Positions 27,988 to 37,052 of a stretch of 46,469 nt of DNA are shown piece after piece. Both the position numbers and the translations under genes were made by a program. Under the pieces are notes generated by a model. It saw only the letters and a program-made list of their open reading frames with translations, did not search any database and was not told where the DNA came from. Location: positions 1 to 46,469 of the forward strand of contig JAAFIY010000015.1 of NCBI GenBank assembly GCA_013297985.1, written 5' to 3'. Origin of the DNA: Comamonadaceae bacterium (GTDB lineage Bacteria > Pseudomonadota > Gammaproteobacteria > Burkholderiales > Burkholderiaceae_C). Within the stretch, counting starts at the first letter, position 1; every line of letters begins with the position of its first letter.

Positions 27988-29261
27988 CGCGGCTGCGCTG
28001 AGCGACTTGGTTGCGCAGACTCATCGTGCGCCTGTCGAAGCTTGCGATAGATCGTGCCGCGCGATACGCCCAGTTGCCGCGCAGCCTTCGACACATTACC
28101 GCCCGCCGCATCGACGGTGCGTTGAATCAGTTGCAAGTCATGCTCATGCAAAGTCGCCGCACGGGTGGCATCGAGGGGCGGCGCCGACGCGCTGTCAATC
28201 CACACCGCTGGCGCCGCCGCGGGGGGTGTCGCTGTGGCTGCCTGGGTGAGCGGAGTCGGCGGTACGCGCTGCGCGACCTGAGCGCTCCCGTGCGCGGCCA
28301 CATGCGCCGCTGGCAAATGTGGCCGCAACCACACCCGCAGGCCACCGGGCGTGGGCACATCGGCCCAGGCGGTGTGGGTGGCCAGATGCGTCAGGCGCGA
28401 CATTTCCAAGCCCAGCACGGCGGAACAACCGCCAAAACTGGCCCGCGTGGGTCGCCCTTGCAGGCCCAACAGGTTCTGGGCCACCGCGTTGGCCCAGCGC
28501 ACCTGACCGTCTTCGCTCAAGGCCAGCAGACCCTGCATGGGGGTGTCAAAAAAACTGGGATCGGCGTGCACCTGCACCAACACATCGTGGCGCGATTGCG
28601 CTTGCAACAAGCGGTTTTCAATGGCGGTGGCGTGCAGGGCTACCAGTGACTGGATATCAAACGCGAACGGGCCGTTTTCACTGGTCACATCCAGCACCGC
28701 ACGCAGGGCGCCCGTGCTGTCGTGGATGGGTGCAGCCGCGCAATGCACCTGGCCCAGCGCGCTGTAGTAGTGCTCTGATCCGTGGATAGAAACCGCGCTC
28801 TTCGTTTGGCACACCAAGGCTGGTGCATTGGTGCCCAGCGTGCCTTCATCTAATCGCACCCCATGGCGCGCGGCCAACTGCAGCAACGGGTAGTGCCCGC
28901 TGCGCGGCAGGCTGGCATGCAGCACCACCGCGTGGGCATCGGTCAGCAGCACGCTGCAGGGCGTAGCGCTCAAGGTGGTTTGCAGACGCCGCAGTTCGTC
29001 TTGGGCGGCTTGCAACACATCGTCGTTGTGAGCCAAGGCCTGGCGCAGGCCGCTGGCGCTTACCGGATCAAACACCACCGCAGCGGCGGCGTTGTGCTGG
29101 GCGGCCTGGCAGCGGCTCCAGCTTTGCAGCACCACGTCGGCTACCAAACCCGCCGGGCGCAGGCCTTCTTCAAAAAAGCGCTGCCGCGCCAGCGCCACGC
29201 GCTGGGCAGGCGCCAAGCGATGCAGTTCAGACGAATGGCGGGCGGTGGTGGCGTGGGACAT
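27984..29261 (-). CDS. GAF-domain / Fis-type HTH regulator lacking the sigma-54 AAA+ domain
   Basis: A 425-aa protein built like the AcoR group: an N-terminal segment with SWSRC, a GAF domain (about 80-215, with RLDEGTLGTNA and AAPIHDSTG), a PAS-like part (about 225-300), an Ala/Pro linker, and a C-terminal Fis-type helix-turn-helix (AGGNVSKAARQLGVSRGTIYRKL). The central AAA+ domain (GAFTGA motif, Walker A) that contacts sigma-54 is absent, so it cannot act as a classical enhancer-binding protein; it more likely works with sigma-70 or as a repressor. It is divergent from the PQQ dehydrogenase with 232 bp between, and probably controls it. Confidence 0.88.
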   Translation of the reverse strand: MSHATTARHSSELHRLAPAQRVALARQRFFEEGLRPAGLVADVVLQSWSRCQAAQHNAAAAVVFDPVSASGLRQALAHNDDVLQAAQDELRRLQTTLSATPCSVLLTDAHAVVLHASLPRSGHYPLLQLAARHGVRLDEGTLGTNAPALVCQTKSAVSIHGSEHYYSALGQVHCAAAPIHDSTGALRAVLDVTSENGPFAFDIQSLVALHATAIENRLLQAQSRHDVLVQVHADPSFFDTPMQGLLALSEDGQVRWANAVAQNLLGLQGRPTRASFGGCSAVLGLEMSRLTHLATHTAWADVPTPGGLRVWLRPHLPAAHVAAHGSAQVAQRVPPTPLTQAATATPPAAAPAVWIDSASAPPLDATRAATLHEHDLQLIQRTVDAAGGNVSKAARQLGVSRGTIYRKLRQAHDESAQPSRSAQPR

Positions 29262-29386
29262 TGGCGACCCTCTTCACACAAACCTGGGCGACAGGCCAAA
29301 ACCCCAGTGTGCGCAGCCCAAGCGCAGACACCAACCCGTGCTTCCCCTCAGCGCAAGCCATGTTGCAGCGCAAACAGATACAAGCC

Positions 29387-29403
29387 TGTTCACAAATGGA
29401 ACA
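29387..29403. promoter_or_regulatory. Inverted repeat TGTTC-N7-GAACA, possible operator
   Basis: Perfect 5-bp arms in the divergent gap between the GAF/Fis regulator and the PQQ dehydrogenase, about 90 bp upstream of the dehydrogenase start. A Fis-type HTH dimer would suit such a dyad; binding is inferred only. Confidence 0.4.
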
Positions 29404-29407
29404 CTTT

Positions 29408-29425
29408 TCGGGAGGGATTTCCCGA
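29408..29425. promoter_or_regulatory. Inverted repeat TCGGGA-N6-TCCCGA, possible operator
   Basis: Perfect 6-bp arms, 4 nt after the previous dyad and about 70 bp upstream of the dehydrogenase start. The two dyads together look like a regulatory site cluster. No T-run follows, so a terminator is unlikely. Confidence 0.4.
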
Positions 29426-29493
29426 TGCTGCGAGCCACGCCGCTTGAGCAGACGATGCGAGGCGCTTCGTTCATACCTACGAGGAGACTTGCC

Positions 29494-31689
29494 ATGAACT
29501 TTCGCCTTGCAGCCCCGGCCCGATGGCTGTTGCCTTTGCGCGCGGGCGTCGCGCTTTGCCTGGTGGCCCTGGCCGGCGCCGCCGTGGCCCAGCCGCAGCG
29601 CCCGGCTAAGGGCAGCGCTGCCCACATCACCCAAGTCACGCAGCGGGTGAACACCCAAAGCATTGCCGCCAATGCCCGCACCACAGTCGACTGGCCCAGC
29701 TACGGCCTGAACCACTCCGAAGACCGCTTTAGCCGCCTGACGCAAATCGATGCAGGCAATGTGAAAGACCTGGGCTTGGTCTGGTCGTACAACCTCGAAA
29801 GCACGCGCGGGGTAGAAGCCACGCCGCTGGTGGTAGACGGCATCATGTACGTCACTGCCGCATGGAGCGTGGTGCACGCCATTGATGTGCGCACCGGCAA
29901 ACGCCTTTGGACCTATGACCCCCAAGTGCCCAAAGAACATGCGTCTAAGGGCTGCTGCGATGTCGTCAACCGTGGCGTCGCGCTGTACCAAGGCCGGGTG
30001 TATGTAGCCAGCTTTGACGGCCGCTTGGTGGCGCTGGACGCCGCCAACGGCCAAAAGGTGTGGGAGCAAGACACCATCATTGATCGGCGCTTTGCCTACA
30101 CCATCACCGGCGCGCCGCGCGTGTTCAATGGCCGGGTCGTCATCGGCAACGGCGGCGCTGACTTGGGCGTGCGCGGCTACATCACCGCCTATGACGCCAA
30201 AACGGGCAAGCAACTGTGGCGCTGGTTTACCGTGCCGGGTGACCCGAGCAAGCCGTTTGAAGACGAATCCATGCGCCGCGCTGCCAAAACCTGGGACCCC
30301 AGCGGCGAGTACTGGAAAGCCGGTGGCGGCGGCACCGCGTGGGACACGCTCAGTTTTGATCCGGCTTTAGGTTTGATGTACGTGGGCACCGGTAACGGCT
30401 CGCCCTGGAGCCACGCCAAGCGCAGCCCCAAGGGCGGCGACAACCTGTATTTGAGTTCCATCGTCGCGCTGGACATCAAGACTGGCAAATACCGCTGGCA
30501 CTACCAAGAAACGCCCGGCGACAACTGGGACTTCACCGCCACGCAGCCCATGATCTTGGCCGACCTCAAGATCAACGGCAAGCCGCGCAAGGTGATCTTG
30601 CATGCGCCCAAGAACGGCTTCTTTTATGTGCTCGATCGCACCAATGGCCGCTTTATCTCGGCCAAGAATTTTGTCGATGTGAATTGGGCCAGCGGTTACG
30701 ACAAAAAGGGCCGCGCCATCGTCAACCCCGAAGCGCGTGACGGCTCCAAGCCCTTTGAAGTGATCCCTTCAGCCTACGGCGCACGCAACTGGCATTCGAT
30801 GTCGTTCAACCCGCAAACCGGCTTGGCCTACATGCCGGTGCAGGGCGTGCCCCTCACGCTGATGGACGACAAGGCCTGGAGCATGAACAGCAACAGCCCG
30901 GGCCAACCCATGAGCGGCCTGGGCTGGAACACCGGCAAGTTTGCCAACGTCGAACCGCCCAAAACAGCCCCCTTCGGCCGCCTGATCGCGTGGGACCCTG
31001 TGGCGCAAAAAGAAGTGTGGCGCCAAGAGCATGTGGCGCCCTGGAATGGCGGCACGCTCACCACGGCGGGCAACCTGGTGTTCCAAGGCACGTCTGACGG
31101 CCGCTTTGTGGCCTATGACGCCCGGCGCGGCACCAAGTTGTGGGAAACGCCCACCGGCACCGGCGTGGTGGCGGCACCCATGACTTACATGGTGGACGGC
31201 AAGCAATATGTGTCGATTGCCGTGGGCTGGGGCGGCGTGTACGGCAAGGCCATGCGCCACACCGACCGGCAAGGCCCGGGCACCGTGTACACCTTTGCGG
31301 TGGGCGGCAATGCGCCCATGCCCGCGTTTGTGAACTACCGCATGCAAGAGCTGGTGGGTGGCGTGCCCTACAACGCGGCTGATGTGCAAGCGGGTACCCT
31401 GCTGTATGTCAGCAACTGTGTGTTCTGCCACGGCGTGCCGGGCGTAGACCGCGGCGGCAACATTCCCAACTTGGCCTACATGGGGGCGGGCTACGTCGAG
31501 AACCTGCAGAACTTTGTGTTCAAAGGGCCGGCCAATGACCGCGGCATGCCGGACTTCACTGGCAAGCTCACTGCGGCGGATGTCGACAAAATCAAGGCCT
31601 TCATCCTCGGTACTGCCGATGCCATTCGCCCCAAGCCTGCCGCCGCTCCTACCACCACCAGCAGCACTGGCGCCACGCCGCGCCAGTAG
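29494..31689 (+). CDS. PQQ-dependent quinohemoprotein alcohol dehydrogenase (ethanol/methanol family)
   Basis: A 731-aa periplasmic enzyme. Signal peptide (cleavage likely after residue 32), an eight-bladed PQQ propeller, the vicinal disulfide Cys154-Cys155 (KGCCD), the catalytic Asp in NWDF (D346), and a C-terminal cytochrome c domain with CVFCH (642-646) and a distal Met in RGMPDF. Electrons go from alcohol to PQQ to heme to the respiratory chain. Thr348 occupies the position that is Asp in lanthanide-dependent XoxF/PedH enzymes, so a Ca-dependent enzyme is predicted. GAGGAGA at 29481-29487 fixes the start. The next gene is a PqqU-like receptor. Confidence 0.95.
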   Translation: MNFRLAAPARWLLPLRAGVALCLVALAGAAVAQPQRPAKGSAAHITQVTQRVNTQSIAANARTTVDWPSYGLNHSEDRFSRLTQIDAGNVKDLGLVWSYNLESTRGVEATPLVVDGIMYVTAAWSVVHAIDVRTGKRLWTYDPQVPKEHASKGCCDVVNRGVALYQGRVYVASFDGRLVALDAANGQKVWEQDTIIDRRFAYTITGAPRVFNGRVVIGNGGADLGVRGYITAYDAKTGKQLWRWFTVPGDPSKPFEDESMRRAAKTWDPSGEYWKAGGGGTAWDTLSFDPALGLMYVGTGNGSPWSHAKRSPKGGDNLYLSSIVALDIKTGKYRWHYQETPGDNWDFTATQPMILADLKINGKPRKVILHAPKNGFFYVLDRTNGRFISAKNFVDVNWASGYDKKGRAIVNPEARDGSKPFEVIPSAYGARNWHSMSFNPQTGLAYMPVQGVPLTLMDDKAWSMNSNSPGQPMSGLGWNTGKFANVEPPKTAPFGRLIAWDPVAQKEVWRQEHVAPWNGGTLTTAGNLVFQGTSDGRFVAYDARRGTKLWETPTGTGVVAAPMTYMVDGKQYVSIAVGWGGVYGKAMRHTDRQGPGTVYTFAVGGNAPMPAFVNYRMQELVGGVPYNAADVQAGTLLYVSNCVFCHGVPGVDRGGNIPNLAYMGAGYVENLQNFVFKGPANDRGMPDFTGKLTAADVDKIKAFILGTADAIRPKPAAAPTTTSSTGATPRQ

Positions 31690-31705
31690 CCAACCGCCGA
31701 CTCGC

Positions 31706-33940
31706 TTGCCTCGTCAGCCCGCGCGCTTTAGCGTGTGGCTGGGCCCAGTCGCCCTGGCTTGCGCGCTGACTGCTTGGGCACCGCTGGCGCTGGCCCAGAC
31801 CAGCCGGGTTGACGATGCGCCAACGCTGGCCCCAGTGCTCATTTCGGGCGAAGGCAGCGCCCAGGTGCGCGCTTGGACGGCGCCGGGCAGCATTGACGTG
31901 GTGGGCGCTGACGAGGTGCGCGACGGGCAGGCCCAAGTCAATGTGTCCGAAAGCTTGGGCCGCGTGCCGGGGCTGCAGATTCGCAACCGGAGCAACTACG
32001 CGCAAGACCTGCAACTATCCATTCGCGGCTATGGCGCACGCGCCAGTTTTGGGGTGCGTGGCATTCGCTTGTACGTGGACGGCATCCCGCTCACCGCACC
32101 TGATGGCCAAGGCCAAACCGCTGGCTTTGCCTTGGGGGCGGCCGAGCGCATCGAGGTGATTCGCGGGCCCTATGCGGCGCTGTTTGGCGCATCAGCGGGC
32201 GGCGCGGTATTGCTCAGCACTGAAAGCGGCCGCAGCCCCGGCTTGGTGCGCTTGGGCGCGGCGGTGGGGGGTGATGGGTTCTGGCGCTTGTCTAGCCAAG
32301 TGCTGGGTGCCACTGGCACGGCGCAGGCGCCCAAGTGGCGCTATGCCTTGGATGTCAGCGGCTTTGCCACCGACGGCTTTCGACCGCAATCGGCCGCAGA
32401 TCGCAGCAGCGCCCGGCTCAAGCTCGACCGCTCCGGCGATTGGGGCCAACTCACCCTGTCGGCCAGCACCCAGCGCGACGTGGCGCAAGACCCGCAGGGC
32501 CTGACGGGCGCGCAGCTGCAAGCCAACCCGTTTCAAACCGGCGCCAATGCGCTGGCCTACAACACCCGCAAAACCGTGCAGGCCGATAACCTGGGCGCAT
32601 CGGGCCGTTGGGCATTGGGCGCGGGCCAGGCGCTTGAAATGCTGGCCTATGCGGGCCAACGCGGCGTGGTGCAGTTTCAAAGCATCACGCCTGGCGCACA
32701 AAACCCGGCCAGCAGCGGCGGCGGCGTGATTGACTTTGACAGGCGCACCGCAGGCGCCCAACTGCGCTGGCGCCGCGATGCCACCGTGGCGCAAAGCCCG
32801 CTGGGTGCAGGTCGGCTCACCCAGGTGCTGGGGCTGGCAGTTGAGCAGCAAGACGAAGATCGCCGCGGTTTCGAGAACTTCACCGGCCCCTCTGCCACGC
32901 CCACCTCGCTGGGTGTGCAAGGCCGGCTGCGCCGTCAAGAAGCCAACCAGGCCCGCAGCGTGGAGCCCTTTGGTTTGCTCGAATGGAGTACCTCGCAACT
33001 GGGCTTGACGGCTGGGCTGCGCAGGTCCCAAGTGCGTTTGTCGTCAAGCGACCAATTTGTGCGCCCCGGCAACCCCGACGACAGTGGCGCCACCCGCTTT
33101 GACGGCTGGCTGCCCATGCTAGGCGCCCGTTGGTCCTTGAGCCCCGATCTTCAACTGTGGGCCAGCGCCGGGCGCGGCTTGGAGTCCCCCACTTTGAACG
33201 AAGTGGCTTATCGCGGCGACGCCTCTCGCGCCGGCCTGAACACCGACTTGCGCGCCAGCAGCAGCACGCAATCCGAGCTGGGCCTGCGCTGGCGCCACGC
33301 CCAGGGCAGCGTCAGCGCAGCGTGGTTTGACGTGGCTACCCGCGACGAAATCGCGGTGCTCACCAACGCCGGTGGCCGTGCGGTGTTTCAAAACGTGGGG
33401 CGTACGCGGCGCCAGGGGCTGGAGCTGTCGGCCTTGCAGGTCTGGGGCGACGCGGCTGCGCCCTCGGGCCAATGGCTGCTGCAAGGCGCAGGCACTTGGC
33501 TGCAGGCGCGCTATCGCGATGCATTTGCCACCTGTGCAGGCACGCCCTGCCCCACGCCCACCGTGCCCGTGGCCGCAGGCAGTCGCATGCCGGGCGTGGC
33601 TGAGCGCAGCCTGTATCTGCAAGCGGCCTGGGAGCGTGCGCTAGACGCCTACAGCCAGCGCTGGTTTGTGGAAGCGCGCCACCAAGGCCCCGTGGCCGCC
33701 AATGACGCCAACACCGAAAGCGCTGCCGCGCACACGGTGTGGTCTGCCGGCGTGCAAGCCGCGTGGCCACCGCAGCCGCCCGCGCAAGGCTGGCAGTGGC
33801 GGGCCTTTGCCCGGGTGGATAACCTCACTCAGCGGCGTTATGCCGCGTCAGTCATCGTCAATGAAGGCAACCGCGCGTTTTTTGAACCCGGCGCGCCGCG
33901 GCGCTTACTGCTGGGTGTCACGCTGTCGCGACCGCTTTAA
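31706..33940 (+). CDS. pqqU: TonB-dependent receptor resembling the PQQ importer PqqU (YncD)
   Basis: An outer-membrane TonB receptor of about 744 aa: signal peptide (LGPVALACALTAWAPLALA), plug, and 22-strand barrel. Long stretches match what I remember of E. coli YncD/PqqU: NVSESLGRVPGLQIRNRS, NYAQDLQLSIRGYGARASFG, IRLYVDGIP with PDGQGQT, LAYNTRKTVQ, the GGRAVFQNVGRTRRQGLEL segment and ASVIVNEGNRAFFEP near the end. PqqU imports pyrroloquinoline quinone, which fits the PQQ enzyme directly upstream. The start is uncertain: TTG at 31706 gives a normal signal peptide, while ATG at 31619 would overlap the upstream gene and add a long leader. The C-terminus overlaps no other gene. Confidence 0.85.
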   Translation: MPRQPARFSVWLGPVALACALTAWAPLALAQTSRVDDAPTLAPVLISGEGSAQVRAWTAPGSIDVVGADEVRDGQAQVNVSESLGRVPGLQIRNRSNYAQDLQLSIRGYGARASFGVRGIRLYVDGIPLTAPDGQGQTAGFALGAAERIEVIRGPYAALFGASAGGAVLLSTESGRSPGLVRLGAAVGGDGFWRLSSQVLGATGTAQAPKWRYALDVSGFATDGFRPQSAADRSSARLKLDRSGDWGQLTLSASTQRDVAQDPQGLTGAQLQANPFQTGANALAYNTRKTVQADNLGASGRWALGAGQALEMLAYAGQRGVVQFQSITPGAQNPASSGGGVIDFDRRTAGAQLRWRRDATVAQSPLGAGRLTQVLGLAVEQQDEDRRGFENFTGPSATPTSLGVQGRLRRQEANQARSVEPFGLLEWSTSQLGLTAGLRRSQVRLSSSDQFVRPGNPDDSGATRFDGWLPMLGARWSLSPDLQLWASAGRGLESPTLNEVAYRGDASRAGLNTDLRASSSTQSELGLRWRHAQGSVSAAWFDVATRDEIAVLTNAGGRAVFQNVGRTRRQGLELSALQVWGDAAAPSGQWLLQGAGTWLQARYRDAFATCAGTPCPTPTVPVAAGSRMPGVAERSLYLQAAWERALDAYSQRWFVEARHQGPVAANDANTESAAAHTVWSAGVQAAWPPQPPAQGWQWRAFARVDNLTQRRYAASVIVNEGNRAFFEPGAPRRLLLGVTLSRPL

Positions 33941-34004
33941 GTTACAAGAAGAATCGGCCTCTAGCGCCCTAAATGACTGCGCAATCAGCTATTTTTTTGA
34001 TAGC
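33941..34004 (-). repeat. Dispersed palindromic repeat, copy 7 (intergenic, reversed)
   Basis: On the minus strand: head GCTATCAAAAAAATAGC, then TTTAGGGCG, CTAGAGGCCGATTC and a degenerate end at TTGTAAC. It begins directly after the TonB-receptor stop codon and fills most of the gap to the EamA gene. Confidence 0.85.
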
Positions 34005-34045
34005 AATCAAGGCCGGGGCAGCTCGGCGTGTAGGCTTGAGGGCCT

Positions 34046-34990
34046 ATGTCCACGCCGCCCGCCCAAACCCCGGCCAACCCCAGCAGTTTGACGATGGTGC
34101 ATCTGAAGCTGCTCGGAATGGCCGCGCTGTGGGGTGCCTCGTGGCCAGCGGGGCGCTTGCTGGCCCAATCGCTGCCGCCGCTGTCCACTGCGGCTTGGCG
34201 TTTTGGCTTGGCCACCGCCTTGTTTGTGGTGTGGTGGCTGGCTGCGCGTCGCGGCTGGGCGCCGCTCAAGGCCCTGCAGCCGCGCCAGTGGACCTTGTTG
34301 GCGGCGGCGTCCGTGTTGGGTGTGGTGGGCTACAGCGTTTTTTTCTTGTTGGGCTTGCAGCAGGTGCCTGCCGCCCGCGCCTCACTGGTGGTGACACTGA
34401 ACCCAGTGGTCACCACGCTGGTGGCCGCCTGGTTGTTTCGCGAACGGTTTTCAGCCGGCATCGCGCTGGGCATGGCCATGGCGGCCAGCGGCGCCTTGTG
34501 GGTGCTGTCGCGCGGTGAGCCGTGGCGCTTGCTGCAAGGGGGCTTGGGGCTGGGTGAATGGCTGCTGCTGGGCTGCGTGGCGTGCTGGGTGGGCTACACC
34601 CTACTGGGCCGCTGGCTGCGCGGGGTGGATGGCCTCACGACCAGCGCCACGACAGGTGCCATTGGCGGTCTGATGTTGCTGTTGGCCGCCTTCGCGGTTG
34701 AAGGGCCCACTGGCCTGGCAGCGCCCCTGCACGCGTCCGCGCTGGTGTGGACTGCGCTGGCCTTTTTGACCGCGGGCGCCACGGTGCTGGCCTATGCCTG
34801 GTACTTTGAAGGCGTGGCCCGGCTGGGCGCGGGGGGCGCATCGGCCTACATCAGCTTAGTACCGGTGTTTGGGGTGGGCAGCTCGGTACTGCTGTTGGGT
34901 GAAGCGCTGAGCGCGTCTTTGCTAATGGGCGCCGCATTGGCCGTGGGGGGTGTGGTGGTGATGCAGCGGGCGCGGCAAGCGCTTGGCTGA
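34046..34990 (+). CDS. EamA/DMT-family transporter
   Basis: A 314-aa inner-membrane protein with ten hydrophobic segments arranged as two EamA repeats (first about 20-150, second about 165-305). Family cues are the N-terminal LLGMAALWGASWPAGRLLA, RASLVVTLNPVVTTLVAAWLFRE at the end of the first half, and AYISLVPVFGVGSSVLLLGE at the end of the second. DMT proteins mostly export amino acids or small metabolites; the substrate is not predictable. ATG at 34094 is an alternative start. Confidence 0.88.
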   Translation: MSTPPAQTPANPSSLTMVHLKLLGMAALWGASWPAGRLLAQSLPPLSTAAWRFGLATALFVVWWLAARRGWAPLKALQPRQWTLLAAASVLGVVGYSVFFLLGLQQVPAARASLVVTLNPVVTTLVAAWLFRERFSAGIALGMAMAASGALWVLSRGEPWRLLQGGLGLGEWLLLGCVACWVGYTLLGRWLRGVDGLTTSATTGAIGGLMLLLAAFAVEGPTGLAAPLHASALVWTALAFLTAGATVLAYAWYFEGVARLGAGGASAYISLVPVFGVGSSVLLLGEALSASLLMGAALAVGGVVVMQRARQALG

Positions 34991-35041
34991 AACGCTGAAT
35001 CATTCAGTCAAACGAAGGCCCAAGGCGCCGCCCAACGCGGC

Positions 35042-36226
35042 ATGATGAGGCAGATGAGTACTTCAATGACACCCTCGGCTGAGCGCGCTGGCCGCACCTT
35101 GCTGTGGGTGCTGGCGCTGGCCAATTTTGCGGTGGGTATGGGCGCTTTTGTGGTGGTGGGGGTGATCAGCCCCATTGCCACGGGCCTGCAAATCAGCGCC
35201 GCACAAGCTGGGTGGGCCATGACGGCCTATGCCGCGGTGTACGCCGTCACATCACCGTTGCTCGTTGCCCTCACCGGCCGCATCGACCGGGCCCCGCTGC
35301 TGGTGGGCGCGCTGGTGGTGTTTGGCCTGGGTGCCTTGCTGGCCGCGTGGGCCAACAGCTTGGAGGTGTTGCTGGTGGCGCGCGGCCTGATGGCCCTGGG
35401 CGGCGCCCTCGTTACCCCTGTGGCGGCCACCATCGGCGTGGCTCGCTCGGCACCTGAAAATCGCGGCGCCGCCTTGGCCACCGTGTTTGGCGGGCTGACC
35501 TTGGCGCAAGTGCTGGGCGTGCCCGTGGGCGCCTGGCTGGGCTACACCTGGGGCTGGCAAGCGGCCTTTGTGGCAGTGGCCGCGCTGGTGTCGGTGGTCA
35601 CGGCCGTGGTGGCCCTGCAAGTTCCGCGGGGCATTGTGGTGCCGGTGGCCAGCCTGAGCGCATTGGGCCGGGTGCTGCGTCAACCTCGGCTGTTGATGGC
35701 CGTGGCCTACACAGCGCTGTTCATTGGCAGCCTGTACACCCTGTACACCTTTTTGGCCCCCATGCTCGAGCAGCGCTTGGCCTTAAGCCGCCAGGGCGTC
35801 ACCGGCGTGCTGCTGGTGTTTGGCGCCGGTGCGGTGCTGGGCAATGCCCTGGGCGGCTGGCTCACTGACCATGTCGGCAGCCAGCGCACCTTAGGGGGCT
35901 TGGCGCTGGCCCAGGTCATCTTGCTGCCCGCCTTGTCGGTGTTGCCTCTGCCGCTGCTACCCAGCGTGGCGCTGGTGGCCCTGTGGAGCGTGTTGTCGTG
36001 GTCGTTCATGGTGGCGCAGCAGGCCCGCCTGGCGCAGTTGGATGCAGCGCAAATGCCGGTGTTGCTGGCCTTGAATGCATCGGCCATCTACGTGGGGGCA
36101 TCGCTGGGCTCAGCCGCTGGCGGCGCAGTGCTGGGCGCGGCGGGCTATGCGCCCTTGGGTTTTGCGGGGGCGGTCTTGGCGGCCTTGGCGGGCCTGTCTT
36201 TGTATTGGGTGGCGCGGCGCCCTTGA
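35042..36226 (+). CDS. Major facilitator superfamily transporter (AraJ/PbuE-like)
   Basis: A 394-aa inner-membrane protein with twelve hydrophobic segments. The MFS loop after TM2 is seen as LTGRIDRAPLLVGA; RGLMALGGALVTPVAATIGVA and FGGLTLAQVLGVPVGAWLGYTWGW match drug/arabinose/purine efflux members. An exporter role is likely, the substrate unknown. Possible starts are 35042, 35054 and 35066 (ATG each). Confidence 0.88.
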   Translation: MMRQMSTSMTPSAERAGRTLLWVLALANFAVGMGAFVVVGVISPIATGLQISAAQAGWAMTAYAAVYAVTSPLLVALTGRIDRAPLLVGALVVFGLGALLAAWANSLEVLLVARGLMALGGALVTPVAATIGVARSAPENRGAALATVFGGLTLAQVLGVPVGAWLGYTWGWQAAFVAVAALVSVVTAVVALQVPRGIVVPVASLSALGRVLRQPRLLMAVAYTALFIGSLYTLYTFLAPMLEQRLALSRQGVTGVLLVFGAGAVLGNALGGWLTDHVGSQRTLGGLALAQVILLPALSVLPLPLLPSVALVALWSVLSWSFMVAQQARLAQLDAAQMPVLLALNASAIYVGASLGSAAGGAVLGAAGYAPLGFAGAVLAALAGLSLYWVARRP

Positions 36227-36302
36227 CATCTGACGCTTGGCCCCCATCAGGGTTATGTCGCCTTTTGGCAGCTTGCGTCACCGGGCACTGATAAAGTGGC
36301 CC

Positions 36303-37049
36303 ATGCTCATGAAAACACTTGATCCATCAGCGGGCGGCGACCCCGGCAGCATGCCCAACGCCAATGACGAAGGTACCCCGGTGTCGGTGCGCATCCGCCA
36401 GCGTTTGCAGGCGTCGCGCAAGCGCTTTCATGCCAACGACAACATTGCAGAGTTCATCCAGCCCGGCGAGCTAGAAGCCCTGCTCGATGAAGTCGAGGTG
36501 AAGATGAAAACCGTGCTGCAAAGCCTGGTGATCGACACCGAAAGCGACCACAACACCGGCGACACCGCCCGCCGCGTGGCCAAGATGTATCTCAACGAGG
36601 TGTTCCGCGGCCGCTATGTGGCGCCGCCCGCCATCACCGAATTCCCCAATGCAGAGCACTTGAATGAGCTGATGATCGTCGGCCCCATCACCGTGCGCAG
36701 CGCTTGCAGCCACCATTTTTGCCCCGTGATTGGGCAAATCTGGATTGGCGTGCTGCCCAACGAACACACCAACGTCATTGGCCTGAGCAAGTACGCCCGG
36801 CTGGCTGAATGGGTGATGGGCCGCCCGCAAATTCAAGAAGAAGCGGTGGTGCAGCTGGCCGACCTGATCATGGACAAAACCCAACCTGACGGCCTGGCCA
36901 TCGTGATGGAAGCCAGCCACTACTGCATGGCTTGGCGCGGCGTGAAAGACATGAACAGCCGCATGATCAACAGCGTGATGCGCGGCGTGTTCTTGAAAGA
37001 CCCCAATCTGCGCCGCGAGTTTTTGTCTTTGATTCCTAACAAGGCCTAA
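36303..37049 (+). CDS. folE: GTP cyclohydrolase I FolE
   Basis: A 248-aa enzyme that converts GTP to dihydroneopterin triphosphate, the first step of folate/pterin synthesis. Zn ligands are visible: C135 and H138 in RSACSHHFCPVIG and C208 in HYCMAWRG. Also SDHNTGDTARRVAKMYLNEVF, and SKYARLAEWVMGRPQIQE. An N-terminal stretch of about 40 residues is not conserved. The ATG at 36303 or 36309 is the start. It is followed after 3 nt by a BLUF photoreceptor gene, so the two should be co-transcribed. NudB at 14.1 kb uses its product. Confidence 0.95.
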   Translation: MLMKTLDPSAGGDPGSMPNANDEGTPVSVRIRQRLQASRKRFHANDNIAEFIQPGELEALLDEVEVKMKTVLQSLVIDTESDHNTGDTARRVAKMYLNEVFRGRYVAPPAITEFPNAEHLNELMIVGPITVRSACSHHFCPVIGQIWIGVLPNEHTNVIGLSKYARLAEWVMGRPQIQEEAVVQLADLIMDKTQPDGLAIVMEASHYCMAWRGVKDMNSRMINSVMRGVFLKDPNLRREFLSLIPNKA

Positions 37050-37052
37050 GCC

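Noticed and set aside
27984-29261. Classical sigma-54-dependent activator
   Set aside because: The AAA+ domain with GAFTGA and Walker motifs is absent.
29494-31689. Lanthanide-dependent (XoxF/PedH-type) alcohol dehydrogenase
   Set aside because: The extra metal-binding Asp two residues after the catalytic Asp is Thr here.
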